A stretch of 9,032 bases of DNA from Saprospiraceae bacterium UBA3362 (GTDB taxonomy: Bacteria; Bacteroidota; Bacteroidia; Chitinophagales; Saprospiraceae), in assembly GCA_002360455.1 (NCBI GenBank), contig DEQQ01000039.1, positions 1 to 9,032 of the forward strand, read 5' to 3'. The position numbers and the translations under genes are program-made. The notes below the pieces were generated by a model. The model made no database searches. It saw nothing but the letters and a program-made list of their open reading frames with translations, and was not told the DNA's origin. Positions 1-6,344 of this stretch are shown piece by piece. Each line of letters opens with the position of its first letter. Positions within the stretch are counted from its first letter, which is position 1.

Positions 1-131
1 TCCACTATAGTGAGGAAGTCCATCCTTCCATTTTCATGTAATTGTTTCCAATTTGGAATTTCTTTATCTTTTTTGCAACTAAATAAAAAAATATTTAGTA
101 ATATCAATATAGTAAAATTATTTCTTTTCAT
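1..131 (-). CDS. Small lipoprotein directly after RHS tip, N-terminal part (candidate immunity protein)
   Basis: This is a partial gene. ATG at 131-129 opens 43 codons that run off the left edge without a stop. The N-terminus is a textbook lipoprotein signal peptide: basic start (MKRNN), a hydrophobic stretch at residues 6-17, and a lipobox LFSC with the lipidated Cys at residue 19, followed by KKDKE. The mature part begins around IPNWKQLHENGRMDF, which I do not recognise. The start lies only 7 nt downstream of the RHS stop codon, so the two genes are almost certainly cotranscribed. A small gene immediately 3' of a polymorphic-toxin tip is the usual place for its immunity gene, and Bacteroidota immunity proteins can be lipoproteins. 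That role is inferred from position alone. The DNA is extremely AT-rich (8 G/C in 61-120). Confidence 0.72.
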   Translation of the reverse strand, partial: MKRNNFTILILLNIFLFSCKKDKEIPNWKQLHENGRMDFLTIV

Positions 132-138
132 ATGCTTT

Positions 139-1089
139 TTACTTAGGCCTATAAGGCACAACTACTCCTCCACTGCCATATCTAACTATTAAACCTGGTG
201 ATTTTGGGTTATGCAACTGATGTCCAAATGAAGCATCGAAAGTATCATTTATAGGGGGCCCCCAAGGATTAGAATTAGCTGGTTTACTTTTTTCATAACT
301 TGGCAAAACATTGTACAAAATATTCCCTCCATCTGTACCCCAGTCCATAATATTAATTAATTGCTTAAAAGCTTCTTCATTGTGTGTTGCCTCTCCAAGT
401 GGATTAGACACTCCTTGCACACTTTTCATCGCGTCTGCCGTACCAATTATTCCATCAATATCTGGACCGTAAGTCGCATTTCCATGCTCATTTGCTCCAA
501 ATCCTCCACCTTCACTTTCAAATGCCGTCCCATCTTTTCTTCTAAAAATTGAAGAAAATATTTCCTTGCCTCGCAGATTCCTAAGGTCAACTTCTGTAAC
601 ACCTGTTATCTTCTCTACTGTTTTATATAATTTGTTATGCCAAGATTTCGAGCCTTTTACAGTCACAGGATCTAAAGCATTATCAAAACTCAATGGACTC
701 TTTCCATCAGATGTTGTAGTGTATAAATTCCTTCCATTTTGATATTCTGCTCCTCGATGAATAAATCCATCTTGCTTCCCACTTCCATCGAACCATTGCA
801 TTTTACCACTGCATTTATCTTCATACCAATCTTTTCCATCAGGATCAATAAACTTTATTGGATTATTTCCAGTATAAACATATGGAGTATATGCAAAATT
901 CTTCTCTGCCAGTGGATCGACACCATACCACATACTCAACTGCGGGTCATAATACCGAGCTCCAAAGTACGATAGTCCAGTCATAGGATCCAGCTCCTTT
1001 CCTGTATACCTGTACTTGGTAGAGTATCCACCGATCTTCTGCTCGGCCATGCAACAGCTTTGATTATCTAACGCAATGCTTTGTGCCAT
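139..1089 (-). CDS. Orphan RHS-repeat core C-terminal fragment with a variable (toxin-like) tip
   Basis: This 316-residue product contains the conserved end of an RHS/YD-repeat protein. Residues 26-85 carry YRYTGKELDP, LSYFGARYYDP, WYGVDPLAEK, YVYTGNNPIKFIDPDGKD, the RHS-associated core that closes the RHS barrel. After the DPDGKD junction (residues 82-87), residues 88-130 resemble a linker common in Bacteroidota RHS proteins (DWY...WFDGSGKQDGF). Residues about 140-316 form a variable tip that I cannot assign; it includes a Gly-rich stretch (EGGGFGANEHGN, 193-204), THNEEAF (235-241) and an ending in VVVPYRPK. Full-length RHS proteins are usually well over 1000 residues. Here only 25 residues precede the core and an in-frame TAA lies at 1110-1108, so the barrel, the signal sequence and all YD repeats are missing. 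It may be a displaced tip cassette, a degraded remnant, or an independently expressed tip. The start at 1089 is the only one that keeps the whole core. A lipoprotein gene follows at 7 nt. Confidence 0.85.
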   Translation of the reverse strand: MAQSIALDNQSCCMAEQKIGGYSTKYRYTGKELDPMTGLSYFGARYYDPQLSMWYGVDPLAEKNFAYTPYVYTGNNPIKFIDPDGKDWYEDKCSGKMQWFDGSGKQDGFIHRGAEYQNGRNLYTTTSDGKSPLSFDNALDPVTVKGSKSWHNKLYKTVEKITGVTEVDLRNLRGKEIFSSIFRRKDGTAFESEGGGFGANEHGNATYGPDIDGIIGTADAMKSVQGVSNPLGEATHNEEAFKQLINIMDWGTDGGNILYNVLPSYEKSKPANSNPWGPPINDTFDASFGHQLHNPKSPGLIVRYGSGGVVVPYRPK

Positions 1090-1184
1090 TAGTGTAAAGA
1101 TAAGAATTTATTAAAAATCCAAAAAAATTCATAGCGTCTGTATGTCTTAGTAACACACTAACCTAATTCGCTTTCCTCAAATCC

Positions 1185-1649
1185 TCATTCTACAAATTCA
1201 ATTAATTCCTCTAATGTACAATGACCTATAAATTTTTCTACTTTCTTGTCTTTAATATAATATAAGGGCTGATAATTTCGGCCAGTTAACTCTCTTTCAA
1301 TATTTAAGTTTTTTGCACCATGATCAATTGTATCCACACCAAATTTTAACCCTTTATCACATTGTAATCTGACTACAATATAATCATCTGCTAATGCTTG
1401 CCTTAACTTTCTATTTTTTAAAAATTTTTCTAAATATGGTTTAGGCAAAGAGATAACATCAAAGTAAATAAATAATTTTTTTCCTTCACTCTCTGCCTGC
1501 CTCAATGCTTCCTCATATTTATTTCTGTATACTTTTATTTCGATCTCCTTTTTGCAAGATCCAACTAAAAGGAAATAAGCAAAACTTATACATAATATTT
1601 TAATCCCCTGACCATTCAACCATCGATTGTGTAAAAACGTACAGTCCAT
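1185..1649 (-). CDS. Thioredoxin-like lipoprotein lacking the CxxC active site
   Basis: This is a 154-residue predicted lipoprotein. Hydrophobic residues 18-29 lead into lipobox VGSC with Cys at residue 32, followed by KKEIEIK. The mature part follows the layout of DsbD-C-terminal/DUF255-like thioredoxin domains: YEEALRQAESEGKKLFIYFD (45-64), then a helix where the redox motif should be, LADDYIVVRLQCDKG (86-100), the cis-proline region YQPLYYI (126-132), and KKVEKFIGH...LEELIEF at the end. Where relatives carry a CxxC near residue 65-70, this protein has VISLPKP, so thiol redox chemistry is unlikely and a binding role is more plausible. The first residues (MDCTFLHNRW) are odd for a signal peptide; a TTG start at 1619 (residue 11) would give a more normal one. 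It precedes the RHS tip by 95 nt. Its DNA is markedly AT-rich (13/60 G/C in 1201-1260), unlike lpdA, which suggests transfer. The fold is assigned by eye. Confidence 0.68.
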   Translation of the reverse strand: MDCTFLHNRWLNGQGIKILCISFAYFLLVGSCKKEIEIKVYRNKYEEALRQAESEGKKLFIYFDVISLPKPYLEKFLKNRKLRQALADDYIVVRLQCDKGLKFGVDTIDHGAKNLNIERELTGRNYQPLYYIKDKKVEKFIGHCTLEELIEFVE

Positions 1650-1915
1650 TGCAGAGCTTTTGAATTTTATCTTGTTCTGAATAAGGGGTAGAATATCATT
1701 TCTATTTCATATTTTTTTTGTCCGCAATTTGTTTTTGGATATCGATATAAAACAAAATACATAAACTTAGTTATTGACCTCCTAATAGAGATCTACTACA
1801 CGGCTTCATTCTCCTTTTCTTGGTAAACGATTCTTACATTGGCTTTATTACTCAATTTTTACCAACTCTCTTTTTAAAACATTTCACACCCAAAATCTCC
1901 GCACATTCCGTCTCT
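1650..1915. other. Intergenic region between lpdA and the accessory island
   Basis: These 266 AT-rich bases separate the end of lpdA from the thioredoxin-like lipoprotein gene. I see no RHS-repeat coding remnant, tRNA or convincing terminator hairpin. A perfect AGGAGGT on the minus strand (1783-1777) stands 14 nt before an ATG at 1762 that opens a 31-codon frame. The spacing is too long and Bacteroidota rarely use such sites, so I do not call a gene. The region probably marks the junction between the housekeeping block and the island. Confidence 0.5.
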
Positions 1916-3313
1916 TTATTTATGGATAGCCATCATCCCTGCAGCCTCCATAGCGGCTTCTTTGATAGCTTCTGTGTAGGTAGGGTGAGGATGAGAAATT
2001 CTTGCTAGATCTTCTGCTCCTGCTCTGAACTCCATAGCCGTAACAGCTTCCATGATCATGTCGGCAGCACGAGCTCCTACAATATGAACTCCAAGAAGTT
2101 CGTCAGTAGCTGCATCGGAGATCAATTTCACCATACCGTCCGTATCCATACTGGCACGAGATCTTCCCAACGCCTTGAACGGAAATTTTCCTATTCTCAC
2201 TTTGAGCTGCTGTTCTTTACACTGCTCTTCGGTCAGCCCTACGGCCGCAAATTCCGGCCAAGTGTATACCACTCCGGGGATCAATGCATAGTGTATGTGG
2301 GGTTTCTGACCCGCCAAAATCTCCGCTACAAACACTCCCTCTTCCTCAGCCTTATGCGCCAACATTGCCCCTTGCACAACATCTCCTATCGCATAAATTC
2401 CGGCCACTGAGGTTTCAAGATTTGAGTTGGTTTTGATCCTTCCCTTTTCATCTATTTCAATTCCTATTCGCTCACATCCCAACTCTTCTGTATAGGGTCT
2501 TCGACCTATGGCAATCAGTGTTATTTCTGCTTCCACGGTTTCTATTTCTTCTTTCCCTTTGCTTATATATTGGATCTGAGTTTTAGCCTGATCAGAATTG
2601 ATTTTTTGCACAGCCTTTCCCAACAAAAATTCTATGCCCAATTGTTGCAATGATTTTTGCAACTCTTTGGCACACTCTAGATCCATCCCAGGCAGTATCC
2701 TCTCCATATATTCAAGTACAGTAACTTTTGTTCCCAGTCGTGCAAATACAGATCCTAACTCCAGCCCTATCACTCCGGCTCCTACAATGGCCATCCTTTG
2801 TGGAATCTCTTTCAGGTTTAAGGCTTCCGTAGAACTGATGATTCGCACACCGTCATACCCAAATTGAGCCGGCAAAACAGGCTTAGATCCTGTAGCAATA
2901 ATGCATCGATCAAAACTCAGAGTTTCTACAGTTCCATCTTCTTTTGTGATCTCCACACTGTTCTTGCTTACAAAACTTGCATGCCCATGAATCACTTTGA
3001 TTTTATTTTTTTTCATCAAAAATTCTATGCCCTTTGTATTTTGTGCAACCACATCATTCTTTCTTGCGATCATGCTTGCTATATTTGCTATAGGCTCAGA
3101 AATTTCTATCCCATGCGCCTTAAACTGATGTTTAGCCTGATGAAAATGCTCCGAACTGTCCAACAATGCCTTGGATGGAATACAACCCACATTAAGACAG
3201 GTGCCTCCCAATGTCTTATACTTCTCTATCATACTTACCTGCATTCCCAACTGTGCACATTTGATAGCTGCAACATAACCTCCGGGACCGGAACCTATAA
3301 CCACTACGTTCAT
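1916..3313 (-). CDS. lpdA: Dihydrolipoyl dehydrogenase (E3)
   Basis: This is the flavoprotein E3 subunit shared by the pyruvate, 2-oxoglutarate and branched-chain 2-oxoacid dehydrogenase complexes and the glycine cleavage system. It reoxidises protein-bound dihydrolipoamide and passes the electrons through FAD to NAD+. At 465 residues it is of normal length and every landmark is present: FAD Rossmann motif GSGPGG (7-12) with E30, redox-active disulfide GGTCLNVGC (C39 and C44), ATGS (140-143), NAD motif GAGVIG (178-183), second FAD motif YAIGD (307-311), and the interface catalytic pair H443 and E448 in HPTYTE. It should be an active cytoplasmic homodimer. The start at MNVVVIGSG matches the family. 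No E1 or E2 gene is nearby; the upstream neighbour is ricT, 184 nt away across a repeat-rich spacer, so lpdA may have its own promoter, although I found no clear one. Confidence 0.97.
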   Translation of the reverse strand: MNVVVIGSGPGGYVAAIKCAQLGMQVSMIEKYKTLGGTCLNVGCIPSKALLDSSEHFHQAKHQFKAHGIEISEPIANIASMIARKNDVVAQNTKGIEFLMKKNKIKVIHGHASFVSKNSVEITKEDGTVETLSFDRCIIATGSKPVLPAQFGYDGVRIISSTEALNLKEIPQRMAIVGAGVIGLELGSVFARLGTKVTVLEYMERILPGMDLECAKELQKSLQQLGIEFLLGKAVQKINSDQAKTQIQYISKGKEEIETVEAEITLIAIGRRPYTEELGCERIGIEIDEKGRIKTNSNLETSVAGIYAIGDVVQGAMLAHKAEEEGVFVAEILAGQKPHIHYALIPGVVYTWPEFAAVGLTEEQCKEQQLKVRIGKFPFKALGRSRASMDTDGMVKLISDAATDELLGVHIVGARAADMIMEAVTAMEFRAGAEDLARISHPHPTYTEAIKEAAMEAAGMMAIHK

Positions 3314-3350
3314 CTTTGTAGAAAATTTTTTCTTAGTAATTTTAATTTTT

Positions 3351-3455
3351 TCAAGGGCATGACCCTAAAGGGTCGGGCTATTACAGGGTTCACTTCGTTC
3401 CGTCTCATTCCTTACACTCATGAGACCGACTTCGTCGCCTTCCATATCCCTCATG
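3351..3455. repeat. REP-like hairpin-rich intergenic element
   Basis: This GC-richer block lies in the otherwise AT-rich 184-nt spacer between ricT and lpdA. It contains three inverted repeats: GACCC-TAAA-GGGTC (3361-3374), GTCTCAT-11 nt-ATGAGAC (3402-3426), and CGAC-TTC-GTCG (3427-3437). The short motif ACTTCGT occurs twice (3392-3398 and 3429-3435). No coding frame explains it. The stacked palindromes look like a repetitive extragenic palindromic element. From memory, blocks containing ATAGCCCGACCC-hairpin-GGGTCATGCCC recur between genes in some Bacteroidota, but I cannot check this here. It could also act as an RNA structure that separates ricT mRNA from lpdA mRNA. No poly-U tract directly follows the stems on the minus strand, so it is not a canonical terminator. 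Confidence 0.6.
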
Positions 3456-3497
3456 CAATGTTACTTCTTTTCTTTATTTCAACTTTATAGTTATTGA

Positions 3498-5006
3498 TTA
3501 TCCATCTTGTTGCGGACCATCTCCTTTTTGCTCATTAGAACCATTGGACGAATCAATGTTTTGCCTGTTTCTATTTTTGAACTGATGTTTGTTGTGTTTG
3601 TGATGCTTATGTTTATTTGGATTTGGATTTCTTTGTTGCTGATTTGGTTCTCCTGATGTTGATTCATCTTTCGGAATTTCGTTTCCACCATCTTTTGCCG
3701 GTGGATTGTTGCGCTGTTGATTTGGATTCCTCTGCTGCTGATTCGGATTTTGGTTAGAATTTTGCCTGTTCTGTGGGTTGCGCTGCTGCTGCTGACCCTG
3801 ATTGGCAGTCTGGTTTGAGCCGGACTCAGAGCCGGAATTTTCTTTTTCCGATTCGGCCGAAGTTGGTCTTGCTTTATTTTTATTTTTCTTCTTCTTTTTC
3901 TTCTTCTTATCAGCAGGCAATTCTATGGCTCCGGTCACATCTCCAAAATCCTGTTCTATCTCCTTATTGTCATCGGCCTTCTCACTCACAGACGCCACAA
4001 TTTCGTGAGGCTTCTCTCCGCGCTCATTCATTTCCTTGATTCTTCGTACTTCTTCAGGGCTCAAGGGCATGACCACAGATCGTCCTTTGTGAGGTTCATA
4101 CTGATAGTATATCATTCCTTTGAAGATGTCGATCTTGACCAGTGATGCTCTTCCGTTTTGAGCATACAAGGTTTCTACATTAGAAGGATATTTGTCAAGC
4201 TCATCAACGTAAAGATCCAGTTCATAATTGAGACAACATTTTAGCCTGCCGCACTGTCCTGACAATTTTGATTGATTGATGGCAATATTTTGATATCTCG
4301 CTGCAGATGTGTTTACAGATTTAAAGTCTGTGAGCCAGGTAGAACAACATAGTTCTCTTCCACATGCCCCTATGCCTCCTATTCTTGCCGATTCTTGACG
4401 CGCTCCTATTTGACGCATTTCAATCTTTACTTTAAATTCTTTGGCGTACTGCTTGACCAACTCTCTGAAGTCCACCCATCCGTCTGCAGTATAGTAGAAA
4501 GTAGCTTTTTTGAGATCGGCTTGATATTCTACATCTCCCACCTTCATATCCAATCCCAAAGTCCGGGCTATCACTCTTGATTTGACCAAGGCTGCTTTTT
4601 CCATCCCTCTGGCCTCATCCAGTTTTTCCAGATCTCGGGGATTTGCTTTTCGCAGAATATCATACATCACTCTGTCTTGATGTACATTTTTTCTTTTCAT
4701 TTGACTTACCACCAAATCGCCCATGAGGCTGATTCTTCCTATATCATATCCTCCCATTCCGGTATCCACCAACACTTGATCTCCGGAGTTGTATCGATAA
4801 GGTTCGGGAGTGCGATAAAATCCCTTTCGAGAGCCGCCCTTGAAGCTAACTTCTGCCAGTTTTGCTCCATTGGGATCAGGAACATCCATAGCTCTTAGCC
4901 AATCATAAGTGTTCAGTTTATTACAGCCACCTGTGGCACAATGACCTTTATTTCCGCAGCCCGAGGGCATACCATCTTTTCCGGTGGAGCATGATCTACA
5001 AGCCAT
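3498..5006 (-). CDS. ricT: RicT-like PSP1-domain protein with a long low-complexity tail
   Basis: This 502-residue protein belongs to the PSP1/RicT (YaaT) family. In Bacillus, RicT joins RicA and RicF in an iron-sulfur complex that works with RNase Y in mRNA processing; a matching role here is extrapolation. Conserved features are GDQVLVDTGMGGYDIGRI (75-92), the cysteine motif CGRELCCSTW (C215, C220, C221) and CGRLKCCLNYE (C252, C257, C258). The N-terminus adds five cysteines (C3, C6, C17, C23, C28) as a second possible metal or cluster site. The PSP1 fold ends near residue 335. Beyond about 366 the chain is low complexity: eight lysines (367-374), a Q/N/P-rich stretch with three QQQRNP copies, then KHKHHKHNKHQ (465-475). 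The start ATG at 5006 is 2 nt after the holB stop, so the two genes are translationally coupled. Linkage of holB and this family is common in Bacteroidota. Confidence 0.88.
   Translation of the reverse strand: MACRSCSTGKDGMPSGCGNKGHCATGGCNKLNTYDWLRAMDVPDPNGAKLAEVSFKGGSRKGFYRTPEPYRYNSGDQVLVDTGMGGYDIGRISLMGDLVVSQMKRKNVHQDRVMYDILRKANPRDLEKLDEARGMEKAALVKSRVIARTLGLDMKVGDVEYQADLKKATFYYTADGWVDFRELVKQYAKEFKVKIEMRQIGARQESARIGGIGACGRELCCSTWLTDFKSVNTSAARYQNIAINQSKLSGQCGRLKCCLNYELDLYVDELDKYPSNVETLYAQNGRASLVKIDIFKGMIYYQYEPHKGRSVVMPLSPEEVRRIKEMNERGEKPHEIVASVSEKADDNKEIEQDFGDVTGAIELPADKKKKKKKKNKNKARPTSAESEKENSGSESGSNQTANQGQQQQRNPQNRQNSNQNPNQQQRNPNQQRNNPPAKDGGNEIPKDESTSGEPNQQQRNPNPNKHKHHKHNKHQFKNRNRQNIDSSNGSNEQKGDGPQQDG
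3582..3908 (-). repeat. Low-complexity coding tract in ricT (poly-Lys, QQQRNP repeats, His/Lys cluster)
   Basis: This tract encodes residues 367-475 of the RicT-like protein. It begins with eight consecutive Lys codons (3885-3908), continues with three QQQRNP units (residues 406-411, 423-428, 456-461) and ends with a cluster of five His and four Lys (3582-3614). The two PNQQQRNP units at 3624-3647 and 3723-3746 differ at several synonymous third positions but encode the same peptide, so this is not a fresh nucleotide duplication. The tract should be intrinsically disordered and positively charged. Confidence 0.8.
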
Positions 5007-5008
5007 AA

Positions 5009-6205
5009 TTAATTTTCGTTTTTCTGTCTAAGACATTTTGAATATTGGATCATCCAATCCAACATGAATATTTTGATGTTTGCATTGCGTTTAATAGCCA
5101 TTGTGGCATCATCCAACAGATCATTGATTTGTTCGATTTGTAACCAATTGAGTCCGGCCGACAATTTTAACACATAGCCTATCATTTCGTTCTCAGAAAC
5201 GCCCGATTCTACAATATTATTTTTTGCTCTGATGCAAAGAGACAACATCTGGCTCACAAACTGAAATAAGGAGAACTGCTTTTCTTTATCCAATTGAGAA
5301 AATTGATCAATCCACTCCAACATTCCTATTGGCTCAGCCACATAAGCCTTTTGAAACAGAGACTTGGTGAGTTCTAAGAACTGAAATTTTCCTTCTTTAG
5401 CCCATTGCACTGACAAACTCATATTGCCATCGGCAGCCAAAAAGATTGAATGGGCTTCCAATGCACTAAGTTGATGTTGTTGCTGCAAAAACAGAACAGC
5501 CTTAGATGGTTCTATTGGCTTTAATAAAAAAAGCTGGGAGCGAGAGATAATCGTAGGTAAAATGGCATTTTGATCATTGGTAGCCAAAATAATATAGGAT
5601 CCTATAGCCGGTTCTTCCAACAGTTTGAGAAGAATGTTGCCTTCTTTTCCTAAAAATTCGGGCAACCACAGAATAAGGACTGTCTTCTCTCCCATAAAGG
5701 GTTTCATTGAGAGTTTTTCTATGATCGCCCTGCATTCTGCTGCAGTAATGTTGGCCTGTTTTGCCTCTTTATCCTGTCTGCCGACCCATATACTGATGTC
5801 CATCCAAGGATTTTGATGAACACTCTCTCTCCACTGATCAGACACGTCCCTAGCCAGACTGCTTGACCCTAGAGTGGGATAACTAAAATGAAGATCCGGA
5901 TGGGTAAGTTGGGAAACCCTATGACAGGCATCACAGACTCCACAGGGAGCCTTATCTTCTGTACAAAGAATGGTCTGCGCAAGATGCAATGCTGCTATCA
6001 GTTGCCCACTTCCCCTGCTGCCACTAAAAAGGCTGCAATGGGGTATCCTATCTAAACGATGGGCGGATTGGAGCTTGGATAATAGCTCATCCTGTGCTAT
6101 AAGCCTGTCTCGCCATAGATCTCGAGTATAGCTCACCGCTTGGGCAGTCGGCTGCTCTTGTTCGAAGAATTCTTCACCAAACAGATTCATAGCACAAAGA
6201 TACAT
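5009..6205 (-). CDS. holB: DNA polymerase III clamp-loader subunit delta'
   Basis: This is the delta' subunit of the replicative clamp loader, which works with delta and the tau/gamma ATPases to open and load the beta clamp on primed DNA. At 398 residues it has the AAA+ delta' layout: a degenerate P-loop SGSRGSG followed by Gln (61-68), so no Walker Lys; a zinc module with C81, C88, C91, C94; LLKLLEEP (192-199); ATND; and LPTIISRSQ (216-224). The last stretch is the usual SRC arginine-finger motif, here with Ser instead of Cys but with the Arg (R222) kept. The missing P-loop Lys fits the family, since delta' does not hydrolyse ATP. The first Met (6205) gives MYLCAMNLFGEEF; the ATG at 6190 (residue 6) is an equally good start. 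A promoter candidate lies at 6245-6275, and ricT follows 2 nt after the stop. Confidence 0.93.
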   Translation of the reverse strand: MYLCAMNLFGEEFFEQEQPTAQAVSYTRDLWRDRLIAQDELLSKLQSAHRLDRIPHCSLFSGSRGSGQLIAALHLAQTILCTEDKAPCGVCDACHRVSQLTHPDLHFSYPTLGSSSLARDVSDQWRESVHQNPWMDISIWVGRQDKEAKQANITAAECRAIIEKLSMKPFMGEKTVLILWLPEFLGKEGNILLKLLEEPAIGSYIILATNDQNAILPTIISRSQLFLLKPIEPSKAVLFLQQQHQLSALEAHSIFLAADGNMSLSVQWAKEGKFQFLELTKSLFQKAYVAEPIGMLEWIDQFSQLDKEKQFSLFQFVSQMLSLCIRAKNNIVESGVSENEMIGYVLKLSAGLNWLQIEQINDLLDDATMAIKRNANIKIFMLDWMIQYSKCLRQKNEN

Positions 6206-6244
6206 CTATAAGTCGGAACAATTACATAGTATTACATATTATAA

Positions 6245-6275
6245 GAAAACTATATATAATCATCCCTCCGTCAAA
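6245..6275 (-). promoter_or_regulatory. Bacteroidota-type promoter candidate for holB-ricT
   Basis: Read on the minus strand, TTTG (6275-6272) is followed after 19 nt by TAGTTTTC (6252-6245). This matches the Bacteroidota housekeeping pattern TTTG / TAnnTTTG in all fixed positions but the last, with normal spacing. It would place the transcript start near 6238, about 30 nt before the holB start at 6205 or about 48 nt before that at 6190. It sits in the 139-nt gap after the response-regulator gene. I identified it by motif only. Confidence 0.55.
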
Positions 6276-6344
6276 GACTATGAATACGAAGAATGATTTA
6301 TCGAGGAATTTTAATTTGATATTGGGCCTTGAAAATAGTTAGGG

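Noticed and set aside
1095..1123. TTTG-N17-TATCTTTA upstream of the RHS tip as a promoter
   Set aside because: The -7-like box ends 5 nt before the ATG, so transcription would begin at or after the start codon. Such AT-rich matches are expected by chance here.
1667..1783. A strong AGGAGGT followed by a 31-codon minus-strand frame (ATG at 1762)
   Set aside because: The 14-nt spacing is too long, Bacteroidota seldom use Shine-Dalgarno sites, and the peptide (starting MYFVLYRYPK) resembles nothing.
1916..2008. Plus-strand frame at 1820-2008 overlapping the end of lpdA
   Set aside because: It is antisense to the conserved lpdA C-terminus and has no independent support.
2864..3490. A 208-codon plus-strand frame opposite the first part of lpdA and its spacer
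   Set aside because: It is antisense to the conserved FAD and disulfide region of lpdA, has no recognisable domain, and its composition is that of a shadow frame.
3491..3691. A 66-codon minus-strand frame overlapping the end of ricT
   Set aside because: It is an out-of-frame reading of the low-complexity ricT tail, with no start context or family resemblance.
3773..4039. Two overlapping plus-strand frames with runs of Phe and Ser
   Set aside because: They are the complement of the Lys/Gln-rich tail codons of ricT and are artefacts of low complexity.
3351..4074. The same 14-mer (tcaagggcatgacc) at 3351-3364 and 4061-4074
   Set aside because: The second copy lies within conserved ricT coding sequence and shares nothing beyond the 14 bases. 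One such match in 9 kb is compatible with chance.
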